From assembly GCA_017994635.1 (NCBI GenBank), contig JAGOKK010000007.1, forward strand, positions 1 to 46,684: 46,684 nt of DNA, in the 5' to 3' direction. Each line of letters starts with the position of its first letter. The stretch's first letter is position 1. Of this stretch, positions 43,630-46,684 are shown piece after piece. The notes under the pieces are model-generated. The model was not told the DNA's origin. It saw only the letters and a list, made by a program, of their open reading frames with translations, and made no database searches. The position numbers and the translations under genes were made by a program. Source of the DNA: Candidatus Cloacimonadota bacterium (GTDB lineage: Bacteria; Cloacimonadota; Cloacimonadia; Cloacimonadales; Cloacimonadaceae).

Positions 43630-45709
43630 GCTCTTCTGGGTAATCCAGTCGTTTGCGATAGATGCTCCCCAACACAGGCAACATGGATTGTTTCACGGTG
43701 TGAAGGTCTTTCATGGTAATTGGGGCTTCATCGAATTGTCCTTCGCGGATGAGACGGGCGATGGTATCATCAATGATCTTTATAATATCTTCTTCGCTCT
43801 GGATGTTTTTCGCTTTGGTAGTGCTTTCCACCACGTCTGCTAGCATCACCAGCACAGCTTCTTTACTTTGGGGGCGGGGACCGGAGTATTGAAAAGCCTG
43901 CGGGGGAGCGTCCAGATTTAGCTTTTGGGCTTTGTCATAGAAAAAGCGGATAACGCTATTTCCATGGTGTTGCATTAGAATGTCGATCACTGGCTGGGGA
44001 ATCTTATGCTTCTTTGCCAGAGCAATGCCTTCCAAAACATGATTTTTGATCATCTTCGCGCTTTCTTCCGGAGCTCTGGTATCGTGTATCGCATTCGAAT
44101 TCTCGTTGTTCTCTGTAAAGGCTTCTGTATTTACAATCTTTCCGATATCGTGATAATAGCTGCCCACTCTTGCCAAAAGCGGATTCGCCCCAATCGCTTC
44201 GGCAGCCCGCTCTGCAAGATTGCCCACGATCAGGCTGTGATGATAGGTGCCTACCGCTGTAGTAGCCAGTTGTTTCAGCAAGGGATGGTTAAAATCGAGC
44301 AGTTCCAGTAAGGTCTGTTTGGTAGCTCGATTCCAGCGGCGCTCGTAATACGGTACGATAATCAGAATACCCACGATGCTGATAGCACAGGAAATCATCC
44401 CAAAACCGATGTTTCGAAACACTACAGCCAGAGGATCGCTTTTGTAGATTGATATGGCTACATTCACCAGTGTAGTGGAGATCAATAGATAAAACCAAAT
44501 ACTGAGGAATTCATGCTGCGCATGCTGGCGTTTCACCAGCAGCAAGGTCATGGTGGTGCTTAGTAGAAAGATCACCGGGGTATAGGTTTCCCAGTTTATA
44601 AAGGGATTCAAGATCAACATCGAGCAGATCCCATAAAGCAGGCCAAAATCCGTGCTAACCAGTATTGCAGCCGCCAGAACGGTAAGGGCGAAGGGGATCA
44701 AGAGGTTGTTCAGCGTAAAAATATGATTTGTGAAAATGCCTACAAGAACGATTAGGATGAAGCCCAGATTTACCGGTAGATAGTCAGCGACGCTATGGCC
44801 ACTGGTTTTATTGAATACACCATAATAGTGATTTGCCACAAGCAGGATTAGAAAAGTATAGATCATCATACCCAAGGCCAGCAACATCTGCTGCAGGGGA
44901 GATTTATGCAGGTTTCGGCTACGAAAAGCCGCTTGTAACGATTCCAGCTTCTCGATATCACGTTCGGTAACTCGGGCGTTCTTTCGGACGATCACTTCAT
45001 TTTGTAGTACAATTCCTTCAGTCTCGGGTATCTCACTGAGGGTTTTTTGCTTTAGCTCTATCAGGTGTTCTTCATCGACCACGATGTTGGGAAGCACCAA
45101 GCTTTCCGCTATTGCAGTGAGGAACAGCTCAGCTTCCGGGTATGCCCCAATGAGTTCCCGCAATGCTTCATCACGGTTTAGATATGTACTTGTGGGTTTG
45201 GAACTTCGAGATTTGCCGTTGAAGATCAGGATACTGTCGCCAGGTGATTCGGCGTAAATACCTCTTTTGTATACTTCTTGCAGCCCAGCTCGGATCCGGT
45301 CATAGCTTCGATCCAGATTTTCATTGCCATACGCAAAGACCAATGCGGCTGTATCCAGCTTGAAACCTGCCTTGGTGGCTGCATCGGCCTTTTGGACAGG
45401 GCTGAGAGTAGGATCATCATAAAAAATTGCCCAGAGCTGGTCAATGACGCTTAGGGCGCCAAACAACTGCTCGTCGCTGATGCGATATGGCGTGGGAATG
45501 TTTTCCACGCTTTCTTCGCGTTCGCTATTTAGCAGCTCCGGATTTTTCATGATCGGAAAATCAAAAGGTGCGATCAGTTCTGTTTCTGAGACCTGGCCTG
45601 CCTTTAAGCGAAACTCTGGATAGTTAAAGCGCCCAACCGCGAAGGTGTGGTACAAACCCACGATTATCAGGGCTGTAAGTATTATGATCCACATGTATTT
45701 CGAATTCAT
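43616..45709 (-). CDS. 7TM-HD family protein (PgpH-like phosphodiesterase)
   Basis: Protein of 697 residues: one N-terminal helix, a large extracytoplasmic 7TMR-HDED domain (about 40-270), around seven helices, then a cytoplasmic HDIG domain. The HD motifs are TYHHSLIVGNLAERAA, SYYHDIGKI and QHHGNSVIRFF. In Listeria PgpH cleaves c-di-AMP, so a role in c-di-AMP breakdown is plausible; no synthase is seen in the window. It is the first gene of the long minus-strand operon and has a good promoter just upstream. Confidence 0.9.
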   Translation of the reverse strand: MNSKYMWIIILTALIIVGLYHTFAVGRFNYPEFRLKAGQVSETELIAPFDFPIMKNPELLNSEREESVENIPTPYRISDEQLFGALSVIDQLWAIFYDDPTLSPVQKADAATKAGFKLDTAALVFAYGNENLDRSYDRIRAGLQEVYKRGIYAESPGDSILIFNGKSRSSKPTSTYLNRDEALRELIGAYPEAELFLTAIAESLVLPNIVVDEEHLIELKQKTLSEIPETEGIVLQNEVIVRKNARVTERDIEKLESLQAAFRSRNLHKSPLQQMLLALGMMIYTFLILLVANHYYGVFNKTSGHSVADYLPVNLGFILIVLVGIFTNHIFTLNNLLIPFALTVLAAAILVSTDFGLLYGICSMLILNPFINWETYTPVIFLLSTTMTLLLVKRQHAQHEFLSIWFYLLISTTLVNVAISIYKSDPLAVVFRNIGFGMISCAISIVGILIIVPYYERRWNRATKQTLLELLDFNHPLLKQLATTAVGTYHHSLIVGNLAERAAEAIGANPLLARVGSYYHDIGKIVNTEAFTENNENSNAIHDTRAPEESAKMIKNHVLEGIALAKKHKIPQPVIDILMQHHGNSVIRFFYDKAQKLNLDAPPQAFQYSGPRPQSKEAVLVMLADVVESTTKAKNIQSEEDIIKIIDDTIARLIREGQFDEAPITMKDLHTVKQSMLPVLGSIYRKRLDYPEEHDKH

Positions 45710-45715
45710 TATTCC

Positions 45716-45743
45716 CTTATATACAAAGGCGGTTACTTGTCAA
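45716..45743 (-). promoter_or_regulatory. Promoter of the 14-gene operon
   Basis: Minus strand TTGACA (45743-45738), 16-base spacer, TATAAG (45721-45716). The -10 is only about 7 bases from the ATG at 45709, so the leader would be very short, or the transcript leaderless or started at a nearby site. Confidence 0.65.
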
Positions 45744-45782
45744 GAGCGAAATCCCTCTGATATCTCCTATACTTGTCAAGCT

Positions 45783-45827
45783 CATCCCAAACACAACCCA
45801 AGCCGCGCTCAGGATGTCTTTGGGATG
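45783..45827 (+). repeat. Dispersed 45-bp imperfect palindrome, copy 3
   Basis: Arms 45783-45803 and 45807-45827. The right arm is identical to copy 2; the left arm differs from copy 2 at two positions. It lies 102 bases after the histidine-kinase stop and upstream of the operon promoter. A CCCCTGAAAGGGG hairpin follows at 45844-45856. Confidence 0.85.
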
Positions 45828-45928
45828 ATAATGGATTCAGTAGCCCCTGAAAGGGGTGAAACAGGTGGATAAAAGCGCTGAAGAACACAGCGTAATCCCG
45901 TGTAGGTGCAATGACATAGCGAAGGAGT

Positions 45929-46684
45929 CTATATGCGAGGTAGTCTGATGGTGATGGTGCTTCCTTTTCCGGGTTCTGACTCTATCTCCAAACTGCCCTT
46001 CATCTTCTTCACTGAATCACGGCACAAAATCCAGCCCAGACCAATGCCGGATCCCTCTCTTCGTGCGCTGTAAACAGGTTTATTGCGCTTCATCAATTCC
46101 TTGATCTCATTGCGGCGCATGCCTACACCAGTATCAGAGATGGAAATAGTGATTTGCTTATCGGCATTTCGCGCTTTCAAACCTATACGGCCGTTATCAA
46201 AACTAAACTTTACTGCATTATTCAGCAGATTGCGTACGACTATTTTGAAGAGGTCGCTGTCGATGAGGGCAAAGATCTGCTCATCCCCATAATCGAAATC
46301 CAGAGTGAGGTTTTTCTGTGCGGCTATAGGCTGATAGATCATGTATATCTGTTGCAGATGAGGGATGATATCTTGATTTGTGATGTTAGTAATGTCGTCC
46401 AATCGGCGGCGCTGCAGTCTGATCCCATCCAGCATTTCGTCCACCAACTTATACATGTTTTGGCTGCTACGTCTCATGCTGTGCAGGATTTCCTGTTTCT
46501 CATCCTCTGGAAAGCTGCCGTTTAGGATCATCTCGAGAACTCTGCCGAAATTACCCAGTGGAGCGCGCACATCGTGGCTGATAACGCTTACGATCCAATT
46601 TAGAGTTTCCACGCTATCCTGCATGTTTTTATTGCTGCGGCTCAGTTCTATGCTATTCTGGTGAATGATGCGGTTCTTCTTTTT
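45929..46684 (-). CDS. Sensor histidine kinase, 5'-truncated
   Basis: The C-terminal 251 residues of a histidine kinase; the frame stays open to the right edge, so the ATG at 46624 is probably internal. The phospho-acceptor box is SVISHDVRAPLGNF. The ATPase domain has the N box (VVRNLLNNAVKFS), G1 (DTGVGM) and G2 (GSGIGLGWILC) followed by GKGSTITI. A Lys/Asn-rich helical linker precedes the H box. The sensing domain and the response regulator lie outside the window. The cues it reads are unknown. Confidence 0.9.
   Translation of the reverse strand, partial: KKKNRIIHQNSIELSRSNKNMQDSVETLNWIVSVISHDVRAPLGNFGRVLEMILNGSFPEDEKQEILHSMRRSSQNMYKLVDEMLDGIRLQRRRLDDITNITNQDIIPHLQQIYMIYQPIAAQKNLTLDFDYGDEQIFALIDSDLFKIVVRNLLNNAVKFSFDNGRIGLKARNADKQITISISDTGVGMRRNEIKELMKRNKPVYSARREGSGIGLGWILCRDSVKKMKGSLEIESEPGKGSTITIRLPRI

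Overview
The window looks like a stretch of an anaerobic, Gram-negative-type bacterial chromosome (about 45-50% GC by eye). The gene mix most resembles the candidate phylum Cloacimonadota or a neighbouring FCB-group lineage: a hydrogenase-4-like membrane complex, a fermentative-type PFK, a 1-pyrroline-5-carboxylate dehydrogenase for amino-acid breakdown, a GlmU-like NTP_transf_4 protein and dense ATGA-overlapped operons. This placement is inference from gene content; no rRNA is present.

Left part (1-5.5 kb): the end of an ABC permease, a two-gene minus-strand unit (predicted lipoprotein, then predicted outer-membrane barrel), a glycosyltransferase, a secreted OB-fold-like protein and a small membrane-anchored protein. 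From 5.7 to 13.9 kb everything is on the minus strand: a six-gene operon for a hydrogenase-4/complex-I-like membrane complex, then tRNA-Gly(CCC), then an ATP-grasp enzyme. The large subunit of the complex lacks both Ni-Fe cysteine pairs, so it fits the energy-converting hydrogenase-related (Ehr) group rather than a hydrogenase. Its small subunit is fused to a ferredoxin-like domain.

Middle (14-24 kb, plus strand): P5C dehydrogenase behind a long structured leader, then htpG and groEL, each preceded by the same variant of the CIRCE operator (TTAGCACTC-N9-GACTGCTAA). After these come an MFS transporter, a 6-phosphofructokinase with a Gly/Lys signature and a D-3-phosphoglycerate-dehydrogenase-like protein. 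A strong bidirectional hairpin ends this block.

Right part (24-46.7 kb, all minus strand): trpS-rimO-DUF1015 with an M18 aminopeptidase just upstream; Uup-type ABC-F protein; tRNA-Arg(CCG); and a 14-gene, tightly overlapped run that starts at a good promoter near 45.74 kb. In transcription order it holds a PgpH-like 7TM-HD protein, ybeY, a CorC/CNNM protein, DUF3108, VanZ-like, MlaF-like ATPase, Gx transporter, PBP1A, GT2, GlmU-like, PSP1, rlmN, deoC and a tandem ThyX. It combines envelope building, ribosome maturation and deoxynucleotide metabolism. A 5'-truncated histidine kinase lies at the right edge.

Three copies of a 45-bp imperfect palindrome (711-755, 28946-28990, 45783-45827) sit in intergenic regions, each in the spacer after the 3' end of a minus-strand gene. 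I saw no rRNA, insertion sequence, prophage, CRISPR array or obvious horizontally acquired island.
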